Below, in pieces: positions 8,097 through 16,248 of a stretch of 61,126 nt of DNA. Source of the stretch: a virus; IMG/VR virus record IMGVR_UViG_3300008954_003412, positions 1 through 61,126 of that record. The stretch is one strand, 5' to 3'. Every line of letters begins with the position of its first letter. Position 1 is the first letter of the stretch. Below the pieces are notes generated by a model, which saw only the letters and a list, made by a program, of their open reading frames with translations, made no database searches and had not been told where the DNA came from. Made by a program: the position numbers and the translations under genes.

Positions 8097-8567
8097 ATGA
8101 AAAAAGGTATCAAGCATTTAGTGCAATGTCATTGCATTTTACCGCAATTTAGAAATCATGCTAATCCTGTTTTTCATAAGTTTGTAGTATTTTCTATTTT
8201 AGACAATGACAATGTAATTGAAAAACTTGTTCAGTGTCCTAATTGCGGTGTAATACACAAAGTAATAGATGTTTGCAAGAGTGAAGTTTTTATTGGGAAA
8301 GATGAAAACAAGACACTTCCGCTGATTCGCGATATTAAAATGATGTTACCTGAAAATGTAGCAGAGCTTTTAGAGTCTTATTCATGTGATCTACCTATTT
8401 GGGAACATTGTGCGTTCATTTTAGAAGAGTCTCTTTGGGGAGAAAAAGTGAAATTAATTTCAGATACGTCAGATAATGATGTTAGCTCAAAGTTTTTATT
8501 ATTTAAATCTCCCGGGTCTTACTCTGTTTTAACAGAAACAAGTGACAACTTTATAGGAGCAATCTAA
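8097..8567 (+). CDS. hypothetical zinc-ribbon protein, 156 aa
   Basis: Residues 1-60 contain CHC (C11, C13) with nearby histidines and a CPNCG knuckle near residue 48, a rubredoxin/zinc-ribbon-like metal site. The remainder is a mixed alpha/beta domain (LPENVAELLESYSCDLPIWE, then FLLFKSPGSYSVLT) without a known catalytic motif. Its stop overlaps the next ATG (TAATG), so the two are translationally coupled. The family is not recognised; a nucleic-acid- or protein-binding role is only a guess from the zinc ribbon. Confidence 0.55.
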   Translation: MKKGIKHLVQCHCILPQFRNHANPVFHKFVVFSILDNDNVIEKLVQCPNCGVIHKVIDVCKSEVFIGKDENKTLPLIRDIKMMLPENVAELLESYSCDLPIWEHCAFILEESLWGEKVKLISDTSDNDVSSKFLLFKSPGSYSVLTETSDNFIGAI

Positions 8568-8830
8568 TGGCAGCAAAAAAATACGGAAAAACAAGAGAAG
8601 ATGCATGGGCACTAGATTTGTCAAAGTCTAGACAAATAGTATCAGAAATAATGACATTTGGTGTTAGTCAAAACCAGATTAATCAAATTATCAATCTTTT
8701 GTCTTTAGAATTAGAGAATAGAGATCACATGAATGCTTATAGGGCTATTAGTAAACAAATTGAAGAAGGATCTCCTGTGTCTGAGGCTATGTCTATTAAT
8801 ACTGAGTCAAAAATTATTCTAGATAGCTAA
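8567..8830 (+). CDS. hypothetical small protein, 87 aa
   Basis: The ATG shares one base with the preceding stop (TAATG). The protein is helical and polar, with a segment like a helix-turn-helix or dimer helix pair (SRQIVSEIMTFGVSQNQINQ, then IINLLSLELENRDHM). No metal or nucleotide motif is visible. Coupling to the zinc-ribbon gene implies equal production. It is followed by a 45-base gap containing AT-rich sequence, the first real break after the chaperonin-like operon. Function unknown. Confidence 0.5.
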   Translation: MAAKKYGKTREDAWALDLSKSRQIVSEIMTFGVSQNQINQIINLLSLELENRDHMNAYRAISKQIEEGSPVSEAMSINTESKIILDS

Positions 8831-8875
8831 AACTCCGACATCAAGTATATTTACTTTGTAGGCTAGGAATATTAA

Positions 8876-9586
8876 ATGACAAGAGTAAATAGATTGCTTA
8901 ATGATAACATCTGGGATACACTTTGTGACGACGAAGAGTGCGGATTTTTTAAAGCTGAACTTAGACCAGAGATAAGAAAGGCACTTTTAAAGATCGCATA
9001 CGACTTTTTAAGCTTCTTAGATGCGAAACTTCCGTTTTCTGATATTACAATAACAGGTTCAATGGCTAACTATAATTACACAAAATATAGTGACATTGAT
9101 CTTCATATTATTTTTGATTTTTCAAGTGTGCTAGAAGATAAAACACTTCTTAAAGATCTTTTTAATGCAAAAAGAAGAATTTGGAATGAAGAGCATGATA
9201 TTATGATAAAGGGTCACGACGTTGAACTCTATGCGCAAGATGCTGCTGAACCCCACCATTCTACAGGAGTTTTCTCTGTTTTAAAAAATAGATGGAACGT
9301 GACCCCTCTAAGATCTGCACCAGATATTGACGAGGAATTGGTTGTAAAAAAATCTAAAGACATAGCTAGTAGAATTGACTTTTTAAATAAAATTGAAAAC
9401 AAGCAAAGATCTTTAAAAAAAATAAAAGAAAAAATAATGAAAATGAGAAAAGACGGCCTCGAAAGATCAGGAGAATTCTCAGAAGAAAATTTGACTTTTA
9501 AGACTTTGCGAAACACTGGATATATCGGAAAATTAAACGATGCTATTAGAAGTGAATATGATCGCTCTGTCTCAATAGAGCAATAA
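8876..9586 (+). CDS. nucleotidyltransferase-fold (pol beta superfamily) protein, 236 aa
   Basis: The signature of the DNA polymerase beta-type nucleotidyltransferase fold is clear: G61-S62 followed by SDIDLHI with metal-binding D73 and D75. A third acidic residue is probably in DVELYAQD about 40 residues later. The C-terminal half (about 150-236) is a basic coiled region (KKIKEKIMKMRKDGLE). Family members transfer nucleotides to RNA, protein or small molecules; the substrate here cannot be read. It lies alone between two short gaps, upstream of the histone-like gene and tmRNA, so an RNA or tRNA substrate is possible but unproven. Confidence 0.75.
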   Translation: MTRVNRLLNDNIWDTLCDDEECGFFKAELRPEIRKALLKIAYDFLSFLDAKLPFSDITITGSMANYNYTKYSDIDLHIIFDFSSVLEDKTLLKDLFNAKRRIWNEEHDIMIKGHDVELYAQDAAEPHHSTGVFSVLKNRWNVTPLRSAPDIDEELVVKKSKDIASRIDFLNKIENKQRSLKKIKEKIMKMRKDGLERSGEFSEENLTFKTLRNTGYIGKLNDAIRSEYDRSVSIEQ

Positions 9587-9612
9587 AACTACAAAAGAGA
9601 AAGGACGTAGTT

Positions 9613-9795
9613 ATGAGTAAAGTACTAAGCAAGTGGGAAGAGCTTAAAGTTCTTGTAGAAAGCCTAGAGCTTGATATACACAAGAACGCTAGTGGAAATA
9701 AGAGTGCTGGAACAAGAGCACGCAAGGGTTTGCGTCTTCTTAAAAACTCTGCAGCAGAATTAGTCAAAGCTTCATTAGAAGAAGGCAAAGGCTGA
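9613..9795 (+). CDS. histone H1-like (Hc1-type) basic DNA-binding protein, 60 aa
   Basis: It resembles the short bacterial and phage Hc1-like proteins. A helical N-terminus (VLSKWEELKVLVESLELDI) leads to the conserved GNKSAGTRARKGLRLLK block, then a second helix. Such proteins bind and compact DNA. ATG is preceded by AGAAAGGACG. The stop is only 9 bases before the mature tmRNA 5' end, so the tmRNA is most likely cut out of this gene's transcript. High confidence in the family-like block, lower in exact function. Confidence 0.7.
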   Translation: MSKVLSKWEELKVLVESLELDIHKNASGNKSAGTRARKGLRLLKNSAAELVKASLEEGKG

Positions 9796-9804
9796 TACAG
9801 TAAT

Positions 9805-10151
9805 GGGGCCGATCGGTTTCGACATGATCGGATTTTTAGCTGATGCAAGTCCCAGAGATGCCTGGCTGGGTTATCAAGGCATAAAACAATAATCGCAAAC
9901 GACGATTTTAATCAAATAGCAATCGCAGCTTAAAAACCTGTAGATACTTGAGGCGGCAACAGCCAATAAACAGAAAGTTGCATTTGAGATAAAAAATGGT
10001 TCCCTGGAGACAGGTGGGTTTCTGAGATCACATAGGAAACGGGATTTTAATGTGGATATTTTTTAGCTTAAGAAAAAGCTAATAAAACTTGTAAATGAAT
10101 CACTACAATTGAGGATTATGGACGCGGGTTCGATTCCCGCCGGCTCCACCA
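9805..10151 (+). ncRNA. ssrA: phage-encoded one-piece tmRNA
   Basis: The 5' end GGGGCCGAUCGGUUUCGAC and 3' end GGACGCGGGUUCGAUUCCC-GCCGGCUCCACCA form the tRNA-like domain. The acceptor stem has seven pairs (GGGGCCG with CGGCUCC) and a G-U at the third pair, the identity element for alanyl-tRNA synthetase. The T arm reads GGGUUCGAUUCCC, and CCA is encoded. The resume codon GCA is at 9895. About 347 nt is normal for a one-piece tmRNA, with room for the pseudoknots between 9934 and 10110. tmRNA rescues ribosomes stalled on broken mRNAs and tags the product for proteolysis. It lies directly behind the histone-like gene. Confidence 0.95.
9895..9933 (+). other. tmRNA tag reading frame (ANDDFNQIAIAA-stop)
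   Basis: Translation resumes at GCA and gives ANDDFNQIAIAA before TAA at 9931-9933. The first part (AND) and the small hydrophobic end (IAA) match bacterial tags such as ANDENYALAA. The middle differs and the penultimate motif is AIAA rather than ALAA. The bases around the resume codon (AAUCGCAAACGACGA) are nearly those of E. coli. Confidence 0.93.
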
Positions 10152-10183
10152 CTGTTTAACAAAATTAGTCAAAAGAATGATAC

Positions 10184-10432
10184 TTACTTAGGAAGGGATT
10201 CTCTAAGCTTGATTAAAATATTTTTCTCTATTTGGCAGATTCTCATTCTTGTTAAATTGAATATTTCGCCAATTTCTTGTAATGTTTTTGGGCCAGATTT
10301 TGCGCTTATTAAGACACAATTTAAATCCTTTTTGCAGTTTATCCAGTTTTTACATTCTTCTTTTTGGCATGCAGAATTTTTCGAGCTGTGTATTTCAAAG
10401 CACGTCGTAGAAGAAGATTTTAATTTTTTCAT
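10184..10432 (-). CDS. small sigma-70 region 4-like HTH protein with Cys cluster, 82 aa
   Basis: The only convincing reverse-strand gene. Residues about 47-80 (GPKTLQEIGEIFNLTRMRIC, then QIEKNILIKLRESL) match sigma-70 region 4, which recognises -35 elements. There is no region 2, so it is not a complete sigma factor. Upstream is a five-cysteine cluster (C11, C22, C27, C33, C39; spacing x10, x4, x5, x5) that probably binds zinc or iron-sulphur. It converges on the tmRNA and diverges from phoH with only 15 bases between the start codons. A role as promoter-specific regulator or sigma appropriator is inference. Confidence 0.75.
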   Translation of the reverse strand: MKKLKSSSTTCFEIHSSKNSACQKEECKNWINCKKDLNCVLISAKSGPKTLQEIGEIFNLTRMRICQIEKNILIKLRESLPK

Positions 10433-10439
10433 ATTGTAG

Positions 10440-10447
10440 GGAGCTCC
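10440..10447. promoter_or_regulatory. palindrome GGAGCTCC acting as Shine-Dalgarno for two divergent genes
   Basis: Read forward, GGGAG lies 4 bases before the phoH ATG. Read in reverse, GGAG lies 11 bases before the ATG of the sigma-like gene. The 15 bases between the start codons leave no room for promoters, so each gene's promoter must lie inside or beyond the other gene and their mRNAs overlap at the 5' ends. Confidence 0.5.
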
Positions 10448-11767
10448 ATGAAAAAGACATTTGTTTTAGATACCAACGTATTACTTTATGACGCAGGATG
10501 TCTTTTGTCCTTCGATGACAATAATATCATAATTCCGCTAATTGTTTTAGAAGAACTAGATCGTCATAAGAAAAGACCAGATGAAGTAGGTAGAAACGCC
10601 AGACAATCAGTTCGAACATTGGATGAATTAAGAGAAAAAGGTTCATTACAATTAGGGGTCGAACTTGAGTCAGGTGGAACAATTAAAATTATTTCTCCAG
10701 CAGACTTAAAGTCACAACCTGATTTTGAGCTTGACAAATCTATTGCTGATAATCTAATAATCTACACAGCCAAGTCGCTTAGCATTGACTTAGGCAGCGA
10801 TGTAATACTCGTAACAAAAGACATAAACGTTAGAGTGAAGTGTGACGCGCTTAGTGTTAGATGTGAAGATTTTAAAAAGCATCAAGTTGTCGATCAAGCT
10901 GAGGGCTTATATCGAGGTGTTGTAAGATGCAATGTCTCCCAGGATATCATTGATCTTGTTTATAGTTCACGGACCATTAAGCTTCCTGAGGAAATTAAAA
11001 GTCAAATTGATGTCTATCCCAACCAGTTTATCGTTCTAAAAGACGAAACTACAGGACAAGGATCTGCAATAGTTAGATACTTTGAAGACGGAGACGTAAT
11101 ATCTCTAATTCCAGATATTAAGAGCTCGTGGGGAATGTCTCCCAGAAACAAAGAGCAGAAATTTTCATTAGATATCTTAAATGATGATGAAGTCAAGCTT
11201 GTCACGCTAGTAGGACAGGCCGGCACCGGAAAGACACTATTGGCTATATCTGCAGCACTTCAACAAGTATTAGAACCAGATAATAAAAAATATGATAAAG
11301 TTGTCATCTCACGACCAGTCCAGCCAGTAGGTAAAGATATCGGATTCCTTCCCGGGACGCTAGAGGAAAAGATGCAACCCTGGATCGCACCAATTAGAGA
11401 TAATCTAAAATTCTTGTTCGGTGGAAACAATGATACACTTGACATGTATGTTGAAACAGGAACAATTGAGATCGAAGCAATTACATTTATTCGAGGTAGA
11501 TCCATATCAAATGCGATTATGATTATTGATGAGGCTCAAAACCTTACAACGCATGAGCTCAAGACAATTATTACACGTGTAGGTGAAAACACAAAGATAA
11601 TTCTTACAGGTGATATTGACCAGATTGATAACACATATCTAGACTCATCTTCAAACGGCCTCAGTTATGCTGTAGAGAAATTCAAGTATCATGATATTGC
11701 TGGGCACGTCTTGCTAATAAAAGGCGAAAGATCTAAACTTGCATCTCTTGGAGCAGAAATCCTATAA
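10448..11767 (+). CDS. phoH: PIN-PhoH fusion ATPase (PhoH2/YlaK type)
   Basis: 439 aa, the usual size for the fused form. The N-terminal PIN-like ribonuclease domain (about 1-140) starts FVLDTNVLL with acidic D8 and continues LEELDRHK and DKSIADNLIIYTA. The C-terminal PhoH ATPase has Walker A GQAGTGKT at 256-263, the VISRPVQPVG and DIGFLPGTLEEKMQPW blocks, and Walker B IMIIDEAQN. PIN-PhoH proteins couple RNA unwinding to cleavage. phoH genes are widespread in marine phages, where they are used as a marker gene. Start chosen at the ATG after the palindromic SD. Confidence 0.93.
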   Translation: MKKTFVLDTNVLLYDAGCLLSFDDNNIIIPLIVLEELDRHKKRPDEVGRNARQSVRTLDELREKGSLQLGVELESGGTIKIISPADLKSQPDFELDKSIADNLIIYTAKSLSIDLGSDVILVTKDINVRVKCDALSVRCEDFKKHQVVDQAEGLYRGVVRCNVSQDIIDLVYSSRTIKLPEEIKSQIDVYPNQFIVLKDETTGQGSAIVRYFEDGDVISLIPDIKSSWGMSPRNKEQKFSLDILNDDEVKLVTLVGQAGTGKTLLAISAALQQVLEPDNKKYDKVVISRPVQPVGKDIGFLPGTLEEKMQPWIAPIRDNLKFLFGGNNDTLDMYVETGTIEIEAITFIRGRSISNAIMIIDEAQNLTTHELKTIITRVGENTKIILTGDIDQIDNTYLDSSSNGLSYAVEKFKYHDIAGHVLLIKGERSKLASLGAEIL

Positions 11768-11790
11768 ATTATATTTTCTATGTGTATAAT
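11763..11790 (+). promoter_or_regulatory. promoter of the glycan operon: TATAAATTAT plus TGTGTATAAT
   Basis: The gap after phoH carries TATAAATT (close to the T4-type late box TATAAATA) and, 10 bases after it, TGTGTATAAT with a perfect TATAAT. The same pair with nearly the same spacing recurs at 39765-39790. It lies 30 bases before a TTG start with SD AGGAGG and is the last intergenic space before 28 kb of gapless genes. Whether sigma-70 or the gp55-like factor reads it cannot be told. Confidence 0.55.
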
Positions 11791-11820
11791 CTAGATTAGA
11801 TAAAATATAGGAGGATTCAA

Positions 11821-13743
11821 TTGGATTTTGGTTCAAGTATTTTTTCACAGCCGGCGATGTCTGGTATTCCAAAAGATGCAAAAGTCGTATTTGTTTCGGA
11901 TATGTTCGTTGAAGATTATGTAGGAGGCGCAGAGTTAACGTCAGAAGCCCTGATTCAATCTTCTCCATTTGATGTTCATAAGCTTCATTCAAAAGATGTC
12001 AATGAAGAAACTCTTCGTCAAGGGCATAATAAGTTCTGGGTTTTTGGCAATGTTGCGTCAATGGATTACAAGCTAATTCCAACAATCGTTGCAAATATGA
12101 AATATGCTGTAGTTGAATATGACTACAAGTTTTGCAGATATAGATCTCCTGAAAAGCACTTAGAAATAGAAAAAAGTAATTGCGATTGTCATGACAATAT
12201 GCATGGAAAAATTATTTCTGCATTTTATCATGGTGCCACTTCATTGTGGTGGATGTCAGAAAAGCAAATGGAAATATATCATAAAAGATTTCCATTCTTG
12301 GGTGAAAGATTAAATACTGTTCTTTCTTCTGTATTTGATAATGATTTCTTTGTGACTTCAAAAGCACTAAGAAAAAAATATGAAGGAAAAAGATCTGATA
12401 AGTGGATCATAATGGGATCAACATCTTGGATCAAGGGTGTAGATGATGCAAAAGAGCATTGCGAGAAGAACAACTTAGAATATGAGCTAATTTGGAATCT
12501 TCCTTATACTGAGTGTCTTGATAAGCTAGCTAGTAGCAAAGGATTGGTATTTCTCCCAAAGGGTAGTGATACATGTCCAAGATTAGTAATAGAGGCAAAA
12601 CTCCTAGGGTGTGAACTAGTACTGAATGATAATGTCCAGCATAAAGATGAAATATGGTTTGATACTAATGATATGGTTGATACAGAATCATATCTTTTTG
12701 CTGCAAGAGATAGATTTTGGAATGGAATTAAGCATGATATGAATTTTCAAGCAACGCTAAGTGGATATACAACAACAAAGGACTGTAATGTCCAGAATTA
12801 TCCGTGGAAGCAAACGATTCAATCAATGCTAGGATTTTGTGATGAAGTCGTAGTAGTTGATGGCGGATCATCTGATAGCACGTGGGAAGATCTACAGGCA
12901 TGGGCAGAAACAGAGCCCAAGCTAGTAATCCACCAGCAAGTCAGAGACTGGGATCACCCGCGATTCGCAGTATTTGACGGAATGCAAAAAGCACTCGCAA
13001 GATCATTGTGCACAATGGACTTCTGCTGGCAAATGGACTCAGATGAGATCGTTCATGAAAAAGACTATGAAAAGGTCAAAGGTATTTGTAAAAACTTCCC
13101 AAACAATATGGACTTAATTGCCATGCCCGTAATTGAGTATTGGGGAGGTCCAGAAAAGGTACGTGCCGACGTCAACCCGTGGAAATGGCGTTTAAGCAGA
13201 AACAAGCCGTATATCACACACGGAATTCCAGCTCAATTACGAAAATATGACGACGATGGACACGTATATTCTGCGCCAGGATCTGATGGTTGTGATTACG
13301 TTAGGTCTGATAGTTACGACGTTGTCCCCTGCGGGAATTTCTACACGCAAGATGTGGATAATGTAAGGCGCCAGGTCGGAATGAATCCAGAAGCCAAGCA
13401 GGCATATGAGGGATGGGTCAATCAAATTATTGAGGCGTTCCCGCCTGTATTCCATTTTTCTTGGTGGGATCTTGAAAGAAAGATCAAGACTTACCGCGAC
13501 TACTGGAGCTCACATTGGAAGTCGCTCTACAATGAAGGCAAAGAAGATACTGCAGAGAATAACATGATGTTTGATATCCCGTGGTCAGAAGTTACAGATG
13601 AAATGATTGTTGATCGAGCAGAATTAATGAAAGATAAACTGGGTGGGTGGATCTGGCATACTAAGTGGAACGGTGAGGATACTACACCGCACATCAACAT
13701 TAATAAAGATCTCCCAGCAGTCATAAAAGAGTGGATTAAATGA
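11821..13743 (+). CDS. two-domain glycosyltransferase (GT4-like + GT2), 640 aa
   Basis: TTG start behind a perfect AGGAGG at 6-base spacing; the next in-frame ATG (codon 13) has no SD. Residues about 20-290 look like a GT-B/GT4 transferase (VVFVSDMFVEDYVGGAELTS, then IIMGSTSWIKGVDDA and PRLVIEAKLLGCELV). From about residue 312 a GT2 domain follows (SGYTTTKDCNVQNYPW, then DEVVVVDGGSSDSTWEDL and the acidic motif QMDSDE). One polypeptide may add two sugars in series. First gene of the glycan run, directly downstream of the promoter pair. Confidence 0.75.
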   Translation: MDFGSSIFSQPAMSGIPKDAKVVFVSDMFVEDYVGGAELTSEALIQSSPFDVHKLHSKDVNEETLRQGHNKFWVFGNVASMDYKLIPTIVANMKYAVVEYDYKFCRYRSPEKHLEIEKSNCDCHDNMHGKIISAFYHGATSLWWMSEKQMEIYHKRFPFLGERLNTVLSSVFDNDFFVTSKALRKKYEGKRSDKWIIMGSTSWIKGVDDAKEHCEKNNLEYELIWNLPYTECLDKLASSKGLVFLPKGSDTCPRLVIEAKLLGCELVLNDNVQHKDEIWFDTNDMVDTESYLFAARDRFWNGIKHDMNFQATLSGYTTTKDCNVQNYPWKQTIQSMLGFCDEVVVVDGGSSDSTWEDLQAWAETEPKLVIHQQVRDWDHPRFAVFDGMQKALARSLCTMDFCWQMDSDEIVHEKDYEKVKGICKNFPNNMDLIAMPVIEYWGGPEKVRADVNPWKWRLSRNKPYITHGIPAQLRKYDDDGHVYSAPGSDGCDYVRSDSYDVVPCGNFYTQDVDNVRRQVGMNPEAKQAYEGWVNQIIEAFPPVFHFSWWDLERKIKTYRDYWSSHWKSLYNEGKEDTAENNMMFDIPWSEVTDEMIVDRAELMKDKLGGWIWHTKWNGEDTTPHININKDLPAVIKEWIK

Positions 13744-14450
13744 AAGTAGTTTTCATAGTTCCGTCTTATAATATAGCTGGAAATATCGACACATTAGTCA
13801 AATCCCTATTTGTTCAAACAAACCCAAACTGGGAATGTACGATAATTGATGATATCTCTTCTGACGAAACCTGGGAGAGGTTAAATCAAAAAGTAGGTAC
13901 AAGTGAAAAGTTCACATTAATAAAAAATGATGAAAAGAAATATGCTCTCCGGAACATTGTCGAAGTAGCTAGAAAGCATGAAGATCAAGACGATATAATA
14001 ATTGCTGTTATCGATGGCGATGATTCTCTTTGCAACGAAGAAACAGTCAATATCCTAATCGATTCATATCAAAAGGGAAATGAAGTTGTTTGGACAGCCC
14101 ACAAATGGGATACGAACGGAATGAACATATCAGGACCAATTCCACCAAATGTAAACCCATATCAGTGGCCCTGGAGATCATCACATCTCAGAACATTCAA
14201 ATCAAATTTATTAAAAAAAGTATCTGATACAAACTTCAAAAACTTCAGAGGCCAGTGGTTCAAAAGAGGATATGATCAAGCTTTGATGCTACCATTGATT
14301 CATGTTTCAAGTAAATTTGAATTTGTACCAGAAGTATGTTATCTCTATAATATAGACTCTACATCAATTCCCAAAGAAGAAAGAAATTGGTGTGAAAGAG
14401 AGCAAATATCTACAATTAACTTTGTTAGAGCAAGAGGATTCATCAGTTGA
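13740..14450 (+). CDS. family 2 glycosyltransferase, 236 aa
   Basis: Canonical GT-A/GT2 start VVFIVPSYNIAGNIDTLVKS, then the nucleotide-binding CTIIDDISSDETW and the metal-binding VIDGDDSL (DxD). The rest covers the usual acceptor region. The ATG overlaps the previous stop (ATGA). It probably transfers a hexose from a nucleotide sugar to the growing glycan in the cytoplasm. Donor and linkage cannot be deduced. Confidence 0.82.
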   Translation: MKVVFIVPSYNIAGNIDTLVKSLFVQTNPNWECTIIDDISSDETWERLNQKVGTSEKFTLIKNDEKKYALRNIVEVARKHEDQDDIIIAVIDGDDSLCNEETVNILIDSYQKGNEVVWTAHKWDTNGMNISGPIPPNVNPYQWPWRSSHLRTFKSNLLKKVSDTNFKNFRGQWFKRGYDQALMLPLIHVSSKFEFVPEVCYLYNIDSTSIPKEERNWCEREQISTINFVRARGFIS

Positions 14451-15340
14451 AACTCTATTTCGACAATATAAATTTCCAGTCATGTTCTGGCCCAAATAGC
14501 TTTGGAACAAAGCTTGCCATAGAATTAGAAAATAGCGGACACAGAGTTAATAGTGATGAAGATCCTGATATCCAGCTATCATTTATTCAAGCTACACAGA
14601 AACTAGCACCCATTATTCAACGACTTGACGGAATCTATTTTAACTCAGAGCAAGACTGGGAATTGTTAAATCAGCCAATAAAACAAACATATGATCTTTC
14701 TGCCGGCGTAGTATTCCAATCCGAATTTAATAAACTCCTAACAGAAAAATATTTCGGCAAAAAAGAAAAATCAACTGTAATTCACAACGGAACAAATTTG
14801 GATTTTATATCCCAGATATCTCCGCTAGAGACTCCTGTTTTAAGTAAGTTTGATAATGTGTGGTCATGTGCATCATCATGGCGACCGCATAAAAGATTGT
14901 CAGAAAATGTCAGATACTTCTTAGAACACTCAGAAGATAGCGATTGTCTGATAATAGCTGGTAGTAATCCAGATTATCAAATCAAACATGATCGAATATT
15001 CTATGCTGGAAATTTAGATTATGCTCAACTAATATCACTATATAAGAAATCTAAATATTTTATCCACTTAGCATTAATGGATCATTGCCCAAATGTTGTA
15101 GTTGACGCTAGAGCATCCGGATGCAAAATTATATGTAGCTCATCAGGTGGGACAAAAGAAATTGCTGGCGATCATTCTGTGATCATCCAAGATATGGAGT
15201 GGGATTACCTGCCATTCAAACTGTATGAACCACCAAAATTAGATTTTTCAAAAACAATTAGTGGAACGAATAATAGTGAAATCAATATTACAAGGGTGTC
15301 AAACATGTATTTAGATTTTTTTAACGAGGTTTTAAGTTGA
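14447..15340 (+). CDS. GT4-like glycosyltransferase, 297 aa
   Basis: TTG start overlapping the previous stop, with GAGGA upstream. The N-terminal Rossmann half has SFGTKLAIELENSGHRV. The C-terminal half has SSWRPHKRLSENVRYFLEH, then FYAGNLDYAQLISLYKKS and HCPNVVVDARASGCKIICS. The last is the E/D-rich nucleotide-sugar site of GT-B enzymes, although the usual EAxAxG is DARASG. Similar in plan to the 15337 and 18359 genes, so these may be old duplicates. Confidence 0.72.
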   Translation: MKLYFDNINFQSCSGPNSFGTKLAIELENSGHRVNSDEDPDIQLSFIQATQKLAPIIQRLDGIYFNSEQDWELLNQPIKQTYDLSAGVVFQSEFNKLLTEKYFGKKEKSTVIHNGTNLDFISQISPLETPVLSKFDNVWSCASSWRPHKRLSENVRYFLEHSEDSDCLIIAGSNPDYQIKHDRIFYAGNLDYAQLISLYKKSKYFIHLALMDHCPNVVVDARASGCKIICSSSGGTKEIAGDHSVIIQDMEWDYLPFKLYEPPKLDFSKTISGTNNSEINITRVSNMYLDFFNEVLS

Positions 15341-16248
15341 AAGTTTATATTTTAGCACCAAACGAAGACTGGATATGTGATAGAATTGCATCTGAGTGGA
15401 AAAAATATAACATCAACACAATAACAAACAATATCCACGAAGCTGATGTTGTCTGGCTTTTAGCTGGATGGTGCTGGAACCATATTCCTCAAGAAATTCT
15501 TTTATCTAAAAAAACAATACTAACTGTTCATCATATTGTCCCAGAAAAATTTAATCAACAAAAATACCAAGAATTTGTTTTTAGAGATAAGTTTATAGAC
15601 GCATATCATGTTCCAAACTCTAAAACAGGAGAAATTGTAAACCAACTTACAAAAAAACCAATTTATATAGCTGGATACTGGTATGATCCTGATATGTGGT
15701 TTGATGAGCCTAAGGATGAGTGTAGAGAGGCCCTAGATCTTCCCAAAGACAAATTTATTGTCGGATCTTTTCAAAGAGACACAGAGGGGGGAACAAGAAA
15801 TCCAAAGCTTGAAAAAGGGCCAGATCTATTTTGTGATTATTTAGAAAAATTAAATGTAGATCTTCACGTTCTTCTCGGCGGGTGGAGAAGAGAATATGTT
15901 ATTGATCGATTAAATAAAACAAATATTCCTTACACATTTATTGAAAAGGCATCAATTGAACAATTGCGAATGATGTATAATGCATGTGATCTTTATGTTG
16001 TAGGATCCAGATTTGAAGGTGGACCACAAGCTATATTAGAGGCATCATCAACAAACACACCTATTGTTTCGCGAGATGTCGGAATAGCAAAAGATGTTTT
16101 GGATCCATACTGCATAATTGATATACCAAAACAAGCATGGGTTCCTGAAAAAGAAAGTATTGAGCAAAATTATAAAAATGTTCAAAAGTTTAATATAGTG
16201 AATCATAGAAATAATTACCTAACAATGTTTGAAAGAATATTAAAATGA
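15337..16248 (+). CDS. GT4-like glycosyltransferase, 303 aa
   Basis: TTG start overlapping the previous stop by 4 bases, with SD GAGG. GT-B features: KFIVGSFQRDTEGGT, KLEKGPDLFCDYLEKL, LRMMYNACDLYVVGSRFEGG, and the donor-site motif PQAILEASSTNTPIVSRDVG. The N-terminal acceptor half is short, as in many phage glycosyltransferases. The substrate is not deducible; its place next to gmd may point to a GDP-sugar donor, which is inference. Confidence 0.78.
   Translation: MKVYILAPNEDWICDRIASEWKKYNINTITNNIHEADVVWLLAGWCWNHIPQEILLSKKTILTVHHIVPEKFNQQKYQEFVFRDKFIDAYHVPNSKTGEIVNQLTKKPIYIAGYWYDPDMWFDEPKDECREALDLPKDKFIVGSFQRDTEGGTRNPKLEKGPDLFCDYLEKLNVDLHVLLGGWRREYVIDRLNKTNIPYTFIEKASIEQLRMMYNACDLYVVGSRFEGGPQAILEASSTNTPIVSRDVGIAKDVLDPYCIIDIPKQAWVPEKESIEQNYKNVQKFNIVNHRNNYLTMFERILK

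Noticed and set aside
9805-10151. An alanine tRNA gene from the tRNA-like ends
   Set aside because: The ends are about 300 bases apart and flank a resume codon and tag frame, so this is tmRNA; no ordinary tRNA genes were found.
10152-10183. Terminator between tmRNA and the convergent sigma-like gene
   Set aside because: No stable hairpin or U-run is visible in the 32 bases; termination must happen elsewhere or overlap.
10209-10439. Forward frame of 76 codons opposite the sigma-like gene
   Set aside because: It is the mirror of the reverse-strand gene, is Phe/Ile-rich without family pattern, and the reverse frame encodes a clear sigma region 4.
11857-13743. ATG at codon 13 as start of the two-domain glycosyltransferase
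   Set aside because: The TTG at 11821 has a perfect AGGAGG at proper spacing while the ATG has none.
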